Assembly (NCBI RefSeq): GCF_018122625.2
Contig: NZ_JAGQFT020000001.1
Coordinates: 248,001-312,000 of the forward strand
Source of the DNA: Coralloluteibacterium stylophorae
GTDB taxonomy: Bacteria; Pseudomonadota; Gammaproteobacteria; Xanthomonadales; Xanthomonadaceae
Reading direction: 5' to 3'
DNA: 64,000 bases
Shown: positions 50,847-60,221 of the stretch, one piece after another
Numbering within the stretch: position 1 is the stretch's first letter
Layout: each line of letters starts with the position of its first letter
Notes under the pieces: generated by a model
What the model was told of the DNA's origin: nothing
The model's input: only the letters and a program-made list of their open reading frames with translations
Databases searched by the model: none
Made by a program: the position numbers and the translations under genes

Positions 50847-52001
50847 TCAGGCGGCGCGGTGCATCAGCACCAGGTCGTCGCGGCGGACCACCGCATGGCC
50901 ATTGTGGAAGCCGAGCACGGTCTCGATCTCCTGGCTGTGCCGGCCGGCGATGCGCTGCAGGTCGCTGGCGTGGTACTGCACGAGGCCCCGGCCGACGCGG
51001 CGGTCGTCCAGCCCCACCAGGTCGACCACGGCGCGGCTGCTGAAATCGCCCTCCACCGCGACCACGCCGCCCGGCAGCAGCGAAGCGCCGCGCTCGCGGA
51101 TCGCACGGCAGGCGCCCTCGTCGATGCGCAGGCGGCCGCGGCAGCCGGGCTGGTGCTGCAGCCACAGCTTGCGCGCCAGCAGGCGCTCGCCGTGGGCGGG
51201 GATCAGCGTACCGTGCAGGCGGTCGGCGCCGAGGGCCTCGAGCGCACGTGCGTCGTGGCCGCAGAAGAGCGCGGTGTCGATGCCGGCCGAGGCCGCCTTG
51301 CCCGCCGCCTCCAGCTTGGTGGCCATGCCGCCGGTGCCCAGGCGGCCGGCACCGCCGGCAGTCATGCGCATGATCTCCGGGGTGATCGCCTCCACGCGCG
51401 GCAGCGGACGTGCCGACGGGTCGCGCGTGGGATGGCCGGTGTAGAGACCGTGGGTGTCGGTGGCGATGAACAGCATGTCGGCATCGACCAGCGCGGCCAC
51501 CGCCGCCGCCAGGTTGTCGTTGTCGCCCAGCTTGAGCTCGTCGACGGCCACGGTGTCGTTCTCGTTGACGATGGGCAGCGCACCGCTGCGCAGCAGTTCC
51601 TGCAGGGTGGCCTGGGCGTTGAGGTAGCGACGGCGGTTGCGCATGTCGTCGTGGCTCAGCAGGACCTGCGCGACCGGCTGTTCGACCAGGCCCTGCCAGA
51701 GCGCCAGCATCGGCGTCTGTCCCAGCGAGGCCAGCGCCTGCCGCTGGACCAGGCTGCCGCGCCGGCGCGCCATGAGCCCGCGTCCGGCCGCCACCGCGCC
51801 CGAGGACACCAGCAGCACCTCGCGGCCCTGCGCCCGGAACCGCGCGATCAACGCCGCCAGCGCAGCGGCATTGTGCGTGCCCAGCGCGCCGCGGCCATCG
51901 GTCAGCAGGCTGCTGCCCACCTTGATCACGGCCCGCCGCCAGGGCGCCAGCGTCTGGGCCGGGAACGGGTGGGGCGCGGTGGGGACGGCAGAAGCGGACA
52001 T
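50847..52001 (-). CDS. proB: Glutamate 5-kinase
   Basis: A 384-residue ProB: an amino-acid kinase domain ([74 protein letters not shown]) plus a C-terminal PUA domain (from about 285, [25 protein letters not shown]). It makes gamma-glutamyl phosphate and is normally inhibited by proline. It is first in proBA, transcribed away from the dif region. Confidence 0.97.
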   Translation of the reverse strand: MSASAVPTAPHPFPAQTLAPWRRAVIKVGSSLLTDGRGALGTHNAAALAALIARFRAQGREVLLVSSGAVAAGRGLMARRRGSLVQRQALASLGQTPMLALWQGLVEQPVAQVLLSHDDMRNRRRYLNAQATLQELLRSGALPIVNENDTVAVDELKLGDNDNLAAAVAALVDADMLFIATDTHGLYTGHPTRDPSARPLPRVEAITPEIMRMTAGGAGRLGTGGMATKLEAAGKAASAGIDTALFCGHDARALEALGADRLHGTLIPAHGERLLARKLWLQHQPGCRGRLRIDEGACRAIRERGASLLPGGVVAVEGDFSSRAVVDLVGLDDRRVGRGLVQYHASDLQRIAGRHSQEIETVLGFHNGHAVVRRDDLVLMHRAA

Positions 52002-52683
52002 CGACTGGTTCCTTTTGTTGCGGAGACGAGCGCGCACGGAACGTGCGGACGCGGACCGGCCTGCGGTGCCCGGAGGAGTCCGGTACGCAAACGATCGGCG
52101 AAAGGGGAAGCAGATCAGCAGCGCAGTGCGGCGCGAGAGCAGGCTCGATCGCGCGCCTGGTTTTTGGGGGCCGAGGACCTGCTCTGAGGCGGGAGCGGAA
52201 GTCGCAGGTCGGCTCCGGAGGCTGCACATCCTAGCAAATCGACGCCTGTCACCCAAATCCGGACCGGCACGATGAACGTAGTTGGATGATTTTTGGTGGA
52301 TTTACCGATGTTTCAGAGGCGCGCCACGCGGCAATGCTGCAGCGGGTCTGCCGGCGAGCGGGTGCCCCAGGCGCGCGGGCCGCTGCGGCACGAAACAGCG
52401 CAAAGGAGACGCGCGCCCGCAGCCGGCGCGAACGGCCCGGCGAGTCGGCGGCACCTTCAGCTCGCTGATGTCGACGCCGTCCAGGGCGTGTCCGCCGACA
52501 TGCGCCGCGTCACCAGGTCGTGGACGAAGTGCCCAGCACTCGTCGTGCGGCGCCGGGAGCCGACCGCTGCCGTGCCCGGCAACACCATAAGCGTGTGTTA
52601 TCACGGGTCTCTGTCACTAGGAGACCTCTCAACGACGTGCCAACGCGCTGATTTCTAGGCCATTGTGGAGGATGTCGCCAGCA
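52002..52683. other. Gene-poor terminus region upstream of proBA
   Basis: No convincing gene. Short frames (for example 52302-52604 minus, 52293-52658 plus) have Arg/Pro-rich noise composition or lack starts. Base composition shifts to AT-rich from about 52590. GGTCTC (52606-52611) and GAGACC (52621-52626) form an inverted repeat. The proBA promoter must lie near 52010-52200 but is not obvious. Confidence 0.5.
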
Positions 52684-52711
52684 TCTTTACATAATATACA
52701 TTATGCGAACT
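52684..52711 (-). other. dif: Chromosomal dif site (XerC/XerD recombination site)
   Basis: Read on the minus strand the 28 bp are: left arm AGTTCGCATAA, centre TGTATA, right arm TTATGTAAAGA. From memory the E. coli site has arms GGTGCGCATAA and TTATGTTAAAT with the same centre. The left arm thus differs at 2 positions, the centre at none and the right arm at 3. It lies in an AT-rich, gene-free spot as expected. XerCD-FtsK resolve chromosome dimers here, and filamentous phages of xanthomonads integrate at such sites. Confidence 0.88.
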
Positions 52712-52761
52712 AGTGGAAGCTGGCTGCATCGCGTGCGATCTAAAGTCGCCAGCAAAGAATG

Positions 52762-52778
52762 ACGTTACATAGTAACGT
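52762..52778. promoter_or_regulatory. Perfect dyad ACGTTAC-ATA-GTAACGT
   Basis: Seven-base arms around a 3-base spacer, 51 bp from dif and about 165 bp before the ester hydrolase start. The geometry (GTTAC-N3-GTAAC) is operator-like and resembles, without matching, Zur boxes (GTTAT-N3-ATAAC). The binding protein is unknown. Confidence 0.4.
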
Positions 52779-52941
52779 AGCTGCCGGCACCCTACCCGGG
52801 CGTGTCGGCTGTCGACGCAGGCGGGGCCACCACGGGCTCCTGGGGCGATCCATGACCCCTCGCGCTGGATTGCCGGGCGCCCGGCCCGCGCACGAGCCGC
52901 TCGTCCACCGCCATGCATCGCCAGCCACAGGGGTCACCACA

Positions 52942-54855
52942 ATGAGATGTCTTCGGATCGTCGTCGCTGCCGTCGCGGCAGGCCTTGCAGCATCGGTTGC
53001 GGCGCAGGGGCCCGCCCGCGTCACGCCGATGACGCCGGACGTGGTCGACAGCTACGAGCAGATCCTGCCCTCCGCCGACTACATCCGGCGCGAGAGCATG
53101 GTGCCGATGCGCGACGGCACGAAGCTGTTCACGGTCGTGCTGATGAAGAAGGGCACGGCCGATGCCCCGATCCTGCTCTCGCGCACGCCCTACAACGCGA
53201 GCGGCCAGACCGGACGCGAGCACAGCCAGCACCTGGTCGACGTGCTCGAGGTCATGGATGCGGAGTTCGTCGAGGACGGCTACATCCGCGTCTACCAGGA
53301 CATCCGCGGCATGCACCGGTCGGAGGGCGAGTGGATCCTCAACCGCCCGCTCGCCGGGCCCTTGAACGACACCGGGATCGACGAGTCGACGGATGCGTAC
53401 GACACCATCGAGTGGCTCGTGCGGAACACGCCGGAAGCCAACGGCAACGTCGGCGTGATCGGCTCGAGCTACCTCGGCTTCACCGCCCTGATGACGCTGA
53501 TCGATCCGCATCCCGCGCTGAAGGCGGTGATCGCGCAGAGCCCGATGGTCGATGGCTGGATGGGCGACGACTGGTTCCACAACGGCGCCTTCCGCATCAG
53601 CTCGCTCGGTTTCCCGCTGAGCCAGGGGTTCAACAAGGGCAACGGAGGCGGCGAGTTCCCGGTCGGCGGCGGCGACGACTACACGCGCTACCTGGAAGCC
53701 GGATCGGTCGGCGATTTCGTGGCGCAGGTCGGCGCCGGGCATGTGCCGGGCATCCGCAAGTTCCTGGAGAATCCGGCCTACACCGAGTTCTGGTCCCTGC
53801 AGGCGGTCGACAGGTGGCTGGCGGCGCGGCCGCATACGGTGCCGACGATGCTGGTGGTCGGGCAGTGGGACCAGGAAGACAGCTACGGCGCGCCGGCGGT
53901 GTATCGCGCGCTGGAGCCGAAGGACACCAACAACGACCGCGTGTCCCTGGTGATCGGCCCATGGCGCCATTCCGGCTTCAACCACTACGGCTACGATCTC
54001 GGTGCGCTCACCTTCACCGGCGACACCGCGCACGAATGGCGGGTGAAGTACGCCAAGCCGTTCTTCGATCACTGGCTCAGGAGCGGTCCTGATCCGGAGA
54101 CGCCGCCGGTGCTCACCTACGCCACCGGCGCCAACCGGTGGAACATCTCGCAGCGCTGGCCGGTCGGATCGCCGAGGCCGCTCTACCTGGCCGACGGGGG
54201 CGTGGCCACGTTCGCGAAGCCGCAGACCCGCGGACACGAGGACTACATCAGCGACCCGGCAAAGCCGGTCCCGTTCCTGCCGCGGCCGATCGACATGGGC
54301 GACCCGACGCAATGGAAGCCGTGGCTGGTGCACGACCAGCGGTTCGCGAGCGGACGCCCCGACGTGGCCGTGTGGACGAGTGCGCCGCTCGACGAGGCCG
54401 TGCACATCATGGGCGCGCCCGAGGTGCAGCTGTTCGCGGCCACCACGGGGACCGACAGCGACTGGGTGGTCAAGCTCATCGACGTCTACCCCAACGACGT
54501 TCCCGAGGATGCCTCGCAGGGGGCGAAGCCCTCGATGGCGGGATTCGAGCTGCCCATCGGCATCGAGATCTTCCGCGGACGCTACCGCCAGAGCTTCGCG
54601 CAGCCTGCGCCGCTGGAGCCCGGCAAGGTCGAGCGCTACAGCTGGACGCTGCCCAACGTCGACCACGTGTTCCTGCCCGGCCACCGGATCATGGTGCAGG
54701 TGCAGTCGACGCTGTTCCCGCTGTACGACCGCAACCCGCAGTCCTATGTCGAGAACATCATGTATGCGAAGCCGGGCGACTACCGCGCGGCGACGCAGAG
54801 CATCTGGTTCGGAGGCGACAGGGCCAGCGCCGTGGTGTTGCCGGTGGCGGAATGA
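52942..54855 (+). CDS. Alpha-amino acid ester hydrolase (CocE/NonD family, periplasmic)
   Basis: A 637-residue exported alpha/beta hydrolase with signal peptide (VVAAVAAGLAASVAAQG). The nucleophile elbow is GSSYLGF (Ser176), with Asp310 and His343 (GPWRHSGFNHYG) completing the triad and Asp210, Glu312, Asp313 forming an acidic cluster. From memory X. citri AEH has Ser174, Asp307, His340 and the cluster Asp208, Glu309, Asp310, so all positions correspond with a shift of 2-3. The C-terminal jelly roll ends with VDHVFLPGHRIMVQVQST. It hydrolyses or transfers alpha-amino acyl groups, including beta-lactam side chains. The natural role is unknown. Confidence 0.92.
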   Translation: MRCLRIVVAAVAAGLAASVAAQGPARVTPMTPDVVDSYEQILPSADYIRRESMVPMRDGTKLFTVVLMKKGTADAPILLSRTPYNASGQTGREHSQHLVDVLEVMDAEFVEDGYIRVYQDIRGMHRSEGEWILNRPLAGPLNDTGIDESTDAYDTIEWLVRNTPEANGNVGVIGSSYLGFTALMTLIDPHPALKAVIAQSPMVDGWMGDDWFHNGAFRISSLGFPLSQGFNKGNGGGEFPVGGGDDYTRYLEAGSVGDFVAQVGAGHVPGIRKFLENPAYTEFWSLQAVDRWLAARPHTVPTMLVVGQWDQEDSYGAPAVYRALEPKDTNNDRVSLVIGPWRHSGFNHYGYDLGALTFTGDTAHEWRVKYAKPFFDHWLRSGPDPETPPVLTYATGANRWNISQRWPVGSPRPLYLADGGVATFAKPQTRGHEDYISDPAKPVPFLPRPIDMGDPTQWKPWLVHDQRFASGRPDVAVWTSAPLDEAVHIMGAPEVQLFAATTGTDSDWVVKLIDVYPNDVPEDASQGAKPSMAGFELPIGIEIFRGRYRQSFAQPAPLEPGKVERYSWTLPNVDHVFLPGHRIMVQVQSTLFPLYDRNPQSYVENIMYAKPGDYRAATQSIWFGGDRASAVVLPVAE

Positions 54856-54982
54856 CGCGATGGGCGGACCCGCCGCTGCCACCGGGGCTCCGGCAGGGTC
54901 GATGAGCCGTGGCGCCGTCCTTGCGGCGCGTCCCCTCCCGAACGCCCCCTCCTCAGGAGGCCCTGAGCGCCCTGCCCGCGCC

Positions 54983-55141
54983 TCACCGCCGCCACGCCGG
55001 GAACGGGTCGGGCAGTTCGCGCCAGGCGTCGGGGCCGGCCAGCATCTCGTCATCGGTGAGCAGGCAGTCCTGCAAGTGGGCGCGGACGGACGTCTCGTCC
55101 AGGCCGATGCCGATGACCGCGAACTCCTGCCGGCGGTCGCC
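54983..55141 (-). pseudogene. Severed C-terminal tail of the COG0523 GTPase beyond an in-frame TGA
   Basis: In the same frame as the GTPase and directly after its TGA, 52 codons read GDRRQEFAVIGIGLDETS and continue to CLLTDDEM and LPDPFPAW before a second stop. This is the conserved end of ZigA-type COG0523 proteins. It has no start of its own. The residue replaced by TGA is normally aromatic in recalled relatives, so a TGG to TGA change is the simplest explanation. Confidence 0.75.
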
Positions 55142-56317
55142 TCACAGCGGGTGCCAGAGGCTGCGGATCGCGGCGTACTCACCGGCGTCGCGGACGTCGT
55201 CCGGGCCGGGCGGCGGCGCGGTCCAGCGGGCGGCGTCGCGGCGGCGCCAGCCCAGCTCCGTGAGCGGCGCGAGCGTGCGCGGCAGCGGTTCGGGAGCTTC
55301 GTCGAGGTCGCCGGCATCGACGCGGTGACGGGCCGCGAACCAGAAGCCCGCGGCCTGGGTCTGGATGGAACCACCGACGATGGCGAGCTCGCCGACCCAG
55401 TCCATGCGCGAGGCCAGCCAGAAGAAGCCCTTGCTGCGGATCACGCTCTCGAACCCGCGTTGCAGCAGCTCGCCGAACCGCTGCGGGTGGAACGGCCGCC
55501 GCGCGCGGAAGACGAAGCTCGAAATACCGTACTCCTCCGTCTCCGGGGTGTGCTCGCCGCGCAGCTCCTTCATCCAGCCCGGCGCCAACTGCGCGCGGAC
55601 GAAGTCGAAGCGGCGGGTGTCGAGGATCTCGCCGAGCGGGACGTCGCCGTTGCGCGCCTCGACGATCCGCGCGTCGCGGTTGAGGCCGCGCAGCATGGCT
55701 TTGGTCAGCGCGAGCTTCTCCGGCGCGAGCAGGTCGCACTTGCTCACGACGATGACGTCGGCGAACTCGACCTGGTCGCCGAGCAGGTCGACGATCGCGC
55801 GCGCGTCCTCGGGCCCGGCCTGCTGCCCGCGGTCGGCCAGGCGCTCGGCCGAGCAGAAGTCGTCGACGAAGCGGACGCCGTCGACCACCGTCACCATGGT
55901 GTCCAGGCGCGCGATGTCGGAGAGGCTGAAGCCGTGCTCGTCGCGCACCGCGAAGGTGGCCGCCACCGGCATGGGCTCGGAGATGCCGGTGGATTCGATC
56001 AGCAGATAGTCGAACCGGCCCTCCCCCGCCAGCCGGCGGACCTCGGTCATGAGGTCGTCGCGCAGCGTGCAGCAGATGCAGCCGTTGCTGAACTCGACCA
56101 GCGCCTCCTCCGTACGGCTCAGCGCCGCCCCGCCCTCGCGCAGCAACGCCGCGTCGATGTTGATCTCGCTCATGTCGTTGACGATCACCGCGACCTTGCG
56201 CCCCTCGCGGTTGCGCAGGACGTGGTTGAGCAGCGTCGTCTTGCCCGCCCCCAGGAATCCGGAGAGGACGGTGACCGGGAGCGGCCCGGGGGCCGGCGCG
56301 GATGCGGACTGCAGCAT
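55142..56317 (-). CDS. COG0523 (CobW/ZigA-like) GTPase, interrupted by in-frame TGA
   Basis: 391 residues up to the TGA; 444 if read through. It is a G3E-family P-loop GTPase: [16 protein letters not shown] (Walker A, 19-30), the metal-binding CICC at 80-83, [15 protein letters not shown] (Walker B region) and VVSKCDLL (base recognition). The CobW-C domain follows from about residue 255 ([20 protein letters not shown]). Such proteins are metallochaperones, and ZigA/YeiR-type members are Zur-regulated zinc chaperones. The stop falls just before the conserved GDRRQE motif, so the annotated product lacks about 52 residues. It is divergent from the TonB receptor. Confidence 0.85.
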   Translation of the reverse strand: MLQSASAPAPGPLPVTVLSGFLGAGKTTLLNHVLRNREGRKVAVIVNDMSEINIDAALLREGGAALSRTEEALVEFSNGCICCTLRDDLMTEVRRLAGEGRFDYLLIESTGISEPMPVAATFAVRDEHGFSLSDIARLDTMVTVVDGVRFVDDFCSAERLADRGQQAGPEDARAIVDLLGDQVEFADVIVVSKCDLLAPEKLALTKAMLRGLNRDARIVEARNGDVPLGEILDTRRFDFVRAQLAPGWMKELRGEHTPETEEYGISSFVFRARRPFHPQRFGELLQRGFESVIRSKGFFWLASRMDWVGELAIVGGSIQTQAAGFWFAARHRVDAGDLDEAPEPLPRTLAPLTELGWRRRDAARWTAPPPGPDDVRDAGEYAAIRSLWHPL

Positions 56318-56380
56318 GGGAACTCCTTGACGGGCTGGCGGGCGTGGCGGCACCGCATGGAAGGTGGTGCCGCCTGAATA

Positions 56381-56394
56381 GTTATTGATATAAC
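56381..56394. promoter_or_regulatory. AT-rich dyad between COG0523 GTPase and TonB receptor, possible Zur-type box
   Basis: GTTAT-TGAT-ATAAC, with ATAACAT on the right flank. It resembles the Zur consensus half-sites (TGTTAT / ATAACA) but has a 4-base instead of 3-base spacer. It sits in the only AT-rich patch of the divergent region, where a shared repressor site is expected. Zur is an inference from half-site sequence and gene content. Confidence 0.45.
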
Positions 56395-56485
56395 ATAGCA
56401 GTTCTTCAGTTCTCATCCGGAACCCGCACCACCGCATGCGCATGTCCCCACCCCACCCGTCCTCCATCGCAGCGTCGCCGTCTCC

Positions 56486-58600
56486 ATGACCGCCGCGGCG
56501 GCATCGCTGCTGGGCGTTCCTGCCTACGCCGCGGACGATCCGCCGGCGCGTCTCGATGCGGTGGAAGTCAGCGTCACCACGGCCACCCGCACCGAGCGGC
56601 TGCTCTCGGACGTCCCCGTGCGCACGGAAGTCCTGCGTGCGCAGGACATCGAGCTGCGCGCGGCGCTCGATTTCTCCAAGGCCGCCGACCTGATCAACGG
56701 CCTGCGCGTGGAGAGCAACTGCCAGAACTGCAACACCTCCGAGGCGCAGCTGCTCGGCCTGCCGGGTGCCTACAACCAGCTTCTCTTCGACGGTACGCCG
56801 CTGCTGTCGACGCTGGGGAGCGTCTATGGCCTCGAGCAGATCCCGGCGGCCTTCATCAACACCGTCGAGGTGGTCAAGGGCGGCGGCTCCTCGCTCTACG
56901 GGCCGGGCGCGGTGGCGGGCGTCATCAACCTGGTGCCGCAGCAGCCGCGGGAGAATGGCGGGTTCGTGCGCTACGGCATCGAGTCCCAGAAGGACGTGGC
57001 CCAGCACAACCTGGACGGCCGCGCCGACCTCGTCTCCGGGGACGGGCGCTTCGGCCTGGCGGTGGTGGGACAGGCCTCCAGCAACGACGCGATCGACTTC
57101 AACGGCGACGGCTACAGCGAGATCGCCGAGAAGGAGCAGCAGGTGCTCGGGTTCCAGAGCTGGTACAGCCCGACCGACACCGGCACGCTGCGCGTCAACT
57201 ACCAGTTCACCCACGAGGACCGGCGCGGCGGCAATCGCCTCGACCAGCCGGAGTGGCTGGCCAACATCGCCGAGGCGATCGAGACCCGCTACCACCGCGG
57301 CGGACTGCGGTGGGACCAGATCGTCAGCGACGACTTCGACTTCAGCTTGGGCTATGCCTTCGCCTACATCGAGCGCGACAGCTTCTATGGCGGCCTGGGC
57401 GAGGTCGTGACCGATCCGGACGAAGCGGGCTACGACCCGTCCCAGCTCGACCCGGCGGTCCCCGGCAGCGCCGCGGCGACCGCCTTCGACCAGTACGGGT
57501 ACACGGAGAACCCGCTGCACTACGTCGACAGCCAGTTCAACTGGCGCCGCGGCGCACACGCGCTCGCCTTCGGCCTGCAGTACAGGCACGAGGCGGTCGA
57601 GGACGAGAACCGCGACGCGACCGGAATCACCCTGCGCGTCGCCACCGACGACAGCTTCTCCAACCTCGGCCTCTACGTGCAGGACGAATGGACGGTGTCG
57701 GAGGCGGTGGACCTGGTCCTCGGCCTGCGCGGCGACCGCAGCTCGACCCTGGACGATCCGGTGGTCTCGCCACGCGTCGCCCTGGCCTTCCAGGCCAACC
57801 CCAACCTCAAGCTGCGGGCAGGCATCTCCACCGGCTTCCGCGCGCCCGAGGTGTTCAGCGAGGACCTGCACGTCGACACGCTCGGTGCGGAGCCCATCCG
57901 CATCCGCAATGCGGACGACCTCTCCGAGGAGCGTGCGGTGACCGGCATGCTCAGCCTGGACTGGCGCTCGGACCCCGCGGATCCGCGCTGGATGTGGGAC
58001 GCCACGGTGTCGCTGACCGAGCTGCGCGACGCCTTCGTGCTCGGCGAAGTCCAGACCGGCGCGGACGGTTCGCTGTACCAGGTGCGCAGCAACGCGTCCG
58101 GTTCGCAGGTCGCCGGCGTCGAGACCAACCTCGGCTGGCAGGCCAGCCCCACGCTGCGCCTGACCGCGGGTGCGGCGTGGTACCGCTCGCGCTTCGATGC
58201 ACCCCAGGTGATCTACGACGAAGGCGGGGATGGCGGCGTCGTCATCGCGACCCGCGACTACCTCAAGACGCCCCGCTGGAGCGGCGTGGCGCAGGCGACG
58301 TGGTCGCCGAATGCCGACTGGGACGCCTATCTCGGCCTCAAGTACACGGGGACGATGCTCGCCTTGAACAACAACACCGGCACGCTCAACCGCACGCCCG
58401 AGTTCTGGGTCACCGACCTCGGCGCGACCCGGCATTTCCACGACGACGACGGCGCCGGCCTCGACCTGTCGATGGGCGTGCGCAACCTGTTCGACGAGCG
58501 CCAGGAGGACCTCGAACGCGGCGCCGGCCGCGACAGCGACTACGTCTATGGGCCGCGCTTCGCGCGCTCGTTCTATGCCAGCCTGCGCTACAGCTTCTGA
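56486..58600 (+). CDS. TonB-dependent outer-membrane receptor (leader apparently frame-shifted)
   Basis: A 704-residue receptor. The TonB box region is [15 protein letters not shown]. The plug domain (about 40-155) has [29 protein letters not shown] and [25 protein letters not shown], and a 22-strand barrel ends in aromatic YASLRYSF. A Cys pair (CQNCN) lies in the plug. The start ATG 56486 gives a signal peptide without a charged n-region ([18 protein letters not shown]). An ATG at 56436 in another frame supplies MRMSPPHP, and joining the two by one base would make a normal leader. It is probably a metal or metallophore receptor in view of its neighbours. Confidence 0.9.
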   Translation: MTAAAASLLGVPAYAADDPPARLDAVEVSVTTATRTERLLSDVPVRTEVLRAQDIELRAALDFSKAADLINGLRVESNCQNCNTSEAQLLGLPGAYNQLLFDGTPLLSTLGSVYGLEQIPAAFINTVEVVKGGGSSLYGPGAVAGVINLVPQQPRENGGFVRYGIESQKDVAQHNLDGRADLVSGDGRFGLAVVGQASSNDAIDFNGDGYSEIAEKEQQVLGFQSWYSPTDTGTLRVNYQFTHEDRRGGNRLDQPEWLANIAEAIETRYHRGGLRWDQIVSDDFDFSLGYAFAYIERDSFYGGLGEVVTDPDEAGYDPSQLDPAVPGSAAATAFDQYGYTENPLHYVDSQFNWRRGAHALAFGLQYRHEAVEDENRDATGITLRVATDDSFSNLGLYVQDEWTVSEAVDLVLGLRGDRSSTLDDPVVSPRVALAFQANPNLKLRAGISTGFRAPEVFSEDLHVDTLGAEPIRIRNADDLSEERAVTGMLSLDWRSDPADPRWMWDATVSLTELRDAFVLGEVQTGADGSLYQVRSNASGSQVAGVETNLGWQASPTLRLTAGAAWYRSRFDAPQVIYDEGGDGGVVIATRDYLKTPRWSGVAQATWSPNADWDAYLGLKYTGTMLALNNNTGTLNRTPEFWVTDLGATRHFHDDDGAGLDLSMGVRNLFDERQEDLERGAGRDSDYVYGPRFARSFYASLRYSF

Positions 58601-59201
58601 GCGCCCGCACCGTGCGCGCCGGCGCCTGGCCCGCGGGCTGGCATTCGTGCTGGCGCTGCCCTGCGCGGCGATCCATGCGCAGCAGCCCGGCCTCCGCGAC
58701 GCGATCGCGAACGCTCTGGTGGTCCCCACCGAGCACGGGTTCGAAGCGTTCGCCTGGGAGCAGGAGCCGGAGATCGTGGCGCTGTACTTCGGGGCCGACT
58801 GGTGCGGGCCCTGCCATGCCTTCGTGCCCGAGCTCCGGCGGATCCGCGCGGCGCTGCGCGACGCCGGCGCCGACACCGAGGTGGTGTACGTGAGCCTGGA
58901 CGAATCGGAGCCGGAGATGCGCCGTTACATGCGCCTGCAGCGCATGCCCTGGCCGGCGGTCGACTTCCGCAGGCTGCGCGTCCTGCCTGCGGTGACCAGG
59001 CTGGCGGGACCGGCGCCGCCGAACCTCGTCGTGCTCGATCGCGACGGCCGGGTCCTCGCCAGCGGCTGGCAGGGCCGTCGCTATCTCGGGCTCGAACCTG
59101 TGCTGCGGACCTGGATCGATGCGCTCGGGACGTCCGCGCCGGATGTCGCATCCCCGCCCTCACCCCCACTCCCAGTCCCACTCCAGGAGACGCGTCGATG
59201 A
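58575..59201 (+). CDS. Periplasmic thioredoxin-like protein
   Basis: A 208-residue protein with an Arg-rich n-region and hydrophobic signal ([19 protein letters not shown]). A thioredoxin/tryparedoxin fold follows with WCGPC at 76-80 ([15 protein letters not shown]), [17 protein letters not shown], and the cis-Pro segment [19 protein letters not shown]. It overlaps the end of the TonB receptor gene by 26 bp, and its stop overlaps the next start (ATGA). ATG 58575 is taken as start; ATG 58548 lies further inside the receptor gene. It probably reduces disulfides or protects metal-binding cysteines of cluster proteins. Confidence 0.8.
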   Translation: MPACATASERPHRARRRLARGLAFVLALPCAAIHAQQPGLRDAIANALVVPTEHGFEAFAWEQEPEIVALYFGADWCGPCHAFVPELRRIRAALRDAGADTEVVYVSLDESEPEMRRYMRLQRMPWPAVDFRRLRVLPAVTRLAGPAPPNLVVLDRDGRVLASGWQGRRYLGLEPVLRTWIDALGTSAPDVASPPSPPLPVPLQETRR

Positions 59202-59425
59202 GAGACAGCATCGTCCCCGACAGCTACGAAGCCTGGCGCCACTGCGTCCAGGTCGACTGCGGGCTTCGCCTGGACGGCGACTACGTCCAGCGACGCATTG
59301 CGGCGCTGGAGGACCCGCGCGACTTCCACACCCAGCAGCTCGTGCAGCGGTGGGGAGATCCGCATCGGCAGCGCGTCGTCGGCTGGTTCCGGCGCGCGCT
59401 GGCCGAATCCGCCGCACGCCCCTGA
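59198..59425 (+). CDS. Small hypothetical protein, 75 residues
   Basis: A 75-residue soluble protein (DSYEAWRHCVQVDCGLRL, then DYVQRRIAALEDPRDFHTQQLVQRWG) beginning in the ATGA overlap with the thioredoxin-like gene. GGAG lies nine bases upstream. Two Cys (CVQVDC) could bind metal. I recall similar small proteins near COG0523/TonB loci but cannot name the family. It is 18 bp upstream of the superoxide dismutase gene, so clearly part of the same operon. Confidence 0.75.
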   Translation: MRDSIVPDSYEAWRHCVQVDCGLRLDGDYVQRRIAALEDPRDFHTQQLVQRWGDPHRQRVVGWFRRALAESAARP

Positions 59426-59443
59426 CCCAAGAGAGGCCATCCC

Positions 59444-60154
59444 ATGTTGCGCACCCTGTTCCACACTGCCCGCCCCCTTGCCCTCGCGCTGCTCGCGTCC
59501 CTGCCGCTCGCCCACGCCGCCGATCCGGCGGAGACCGCGCCGTTCGCCCTGCCCCCGCTGCCCTACGCCGAGGACGCACTCGCCCCGGCCATCGACGCCG
59601 ACACCATGCGCCTGCACCACGGTCGCCATCACCAGGGCTACGTCGACAAGCTCAACGCGCGCATCGTCGACCTGCCGGATCTCGCCGGCGTCGAGCTGCA
59701 CACGCTGCTGGCGAACGTGTCGAAGCACGACGCGACCATCCGCAACAACGCCGGCGGCCACTACAACCACAGCCTGTTCTGGCGGAACCTCGCCCCGGCC
59801 GGTGAGGGCGGCGAGCCGTCGGCCGAGCTGCAGGCACGCATCGAGCGCGACTTCGGCCCGCACCAGGCCTTCGTCGAGGCCTTCGACAAGGCTGCCGGCA
59901 GCGTGTTCGGCTCGGGCTGGGCATGGCTGATCCTGCAGCCGGACGGGACGCTCGCGGTGACCACCACCGCCAACCAGGACAACCCGCTGATGGACGTGGC
60001 CGCGCAGCGGGGCCAGCCGCTGCTCGGGCTCGACGTCTGGGAGCACGCCTACTACCTGCAGTACCAGAACCGCCGCCCGGACTACGTCGGTGCGTGGTGG
60101 GAGGTCGTCAACTGGAACGAGGTCAACCGTCGCTTCGACGAAGCCCGCTCCTGA
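59444..60154 (+). CDS. Superoxide dismutase, Fe/Mn family, with signal peptide
   Basis: A 236-residue protein: signal peptide (ALALLASLPLAHAADP) then a complete Fe/Mn SOD. Metal ligands are the His in MRLHHGRHHQGYVDKLN, the His in GGHYNHSLFW, and Asp and His in LDVWEHAYYLQYQN. The Gly in GGHYNH and the Gln in TTTANQDNPLMD are the Mn-type signature. Periplasmic SODs are usually Cu/Zn enzymes, so an exported Mn-type enzyme in a metal-limitation cluster would remove a zinc demand. It is co-transcribed with the upstream small genes. Confidence 0.92.
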   Translation: MLRTLFHTARPLALALLASLPLAHAADPAETAPFALPPLPYAEDALAPAIDADTMRLHHGRHHQGYVDKLNARIVDLPDLAGVELHTLLANVSKHDATIRNNAGGHYNHSLFWRNLAPAGEGGEPSAELQARIERDFGPHQAFVEAFDKAAGSVFGSGWAWLILQPDGTLAVTTTANQDNPLMDVAAQRGQPLLGLDVWEHAYYLQYQNRRPDYVGAWWEVVNWNEVNRRFDEARS

Positions 60155-60221
60155 TCCGATCCACCGTCCGCGCCGGCCGCACAGCGCGCGGCCGGCGCAG
60201 GGCCCGCTTCCGGAACCGAAA

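Noticed and set aside
52293-52658. Short frames in the terminus gap
   Set aside because: Both strands give Arg/Pro-rich sequence without ribosome sites or recognisable motifs.
55142-55144. Selenocysteine at the in-frame TGA
   Set aside because: COG0523 proteins are not known as selenoproteins, the position is normally aromatic in recalled relatives, and no recoding structure is evident.
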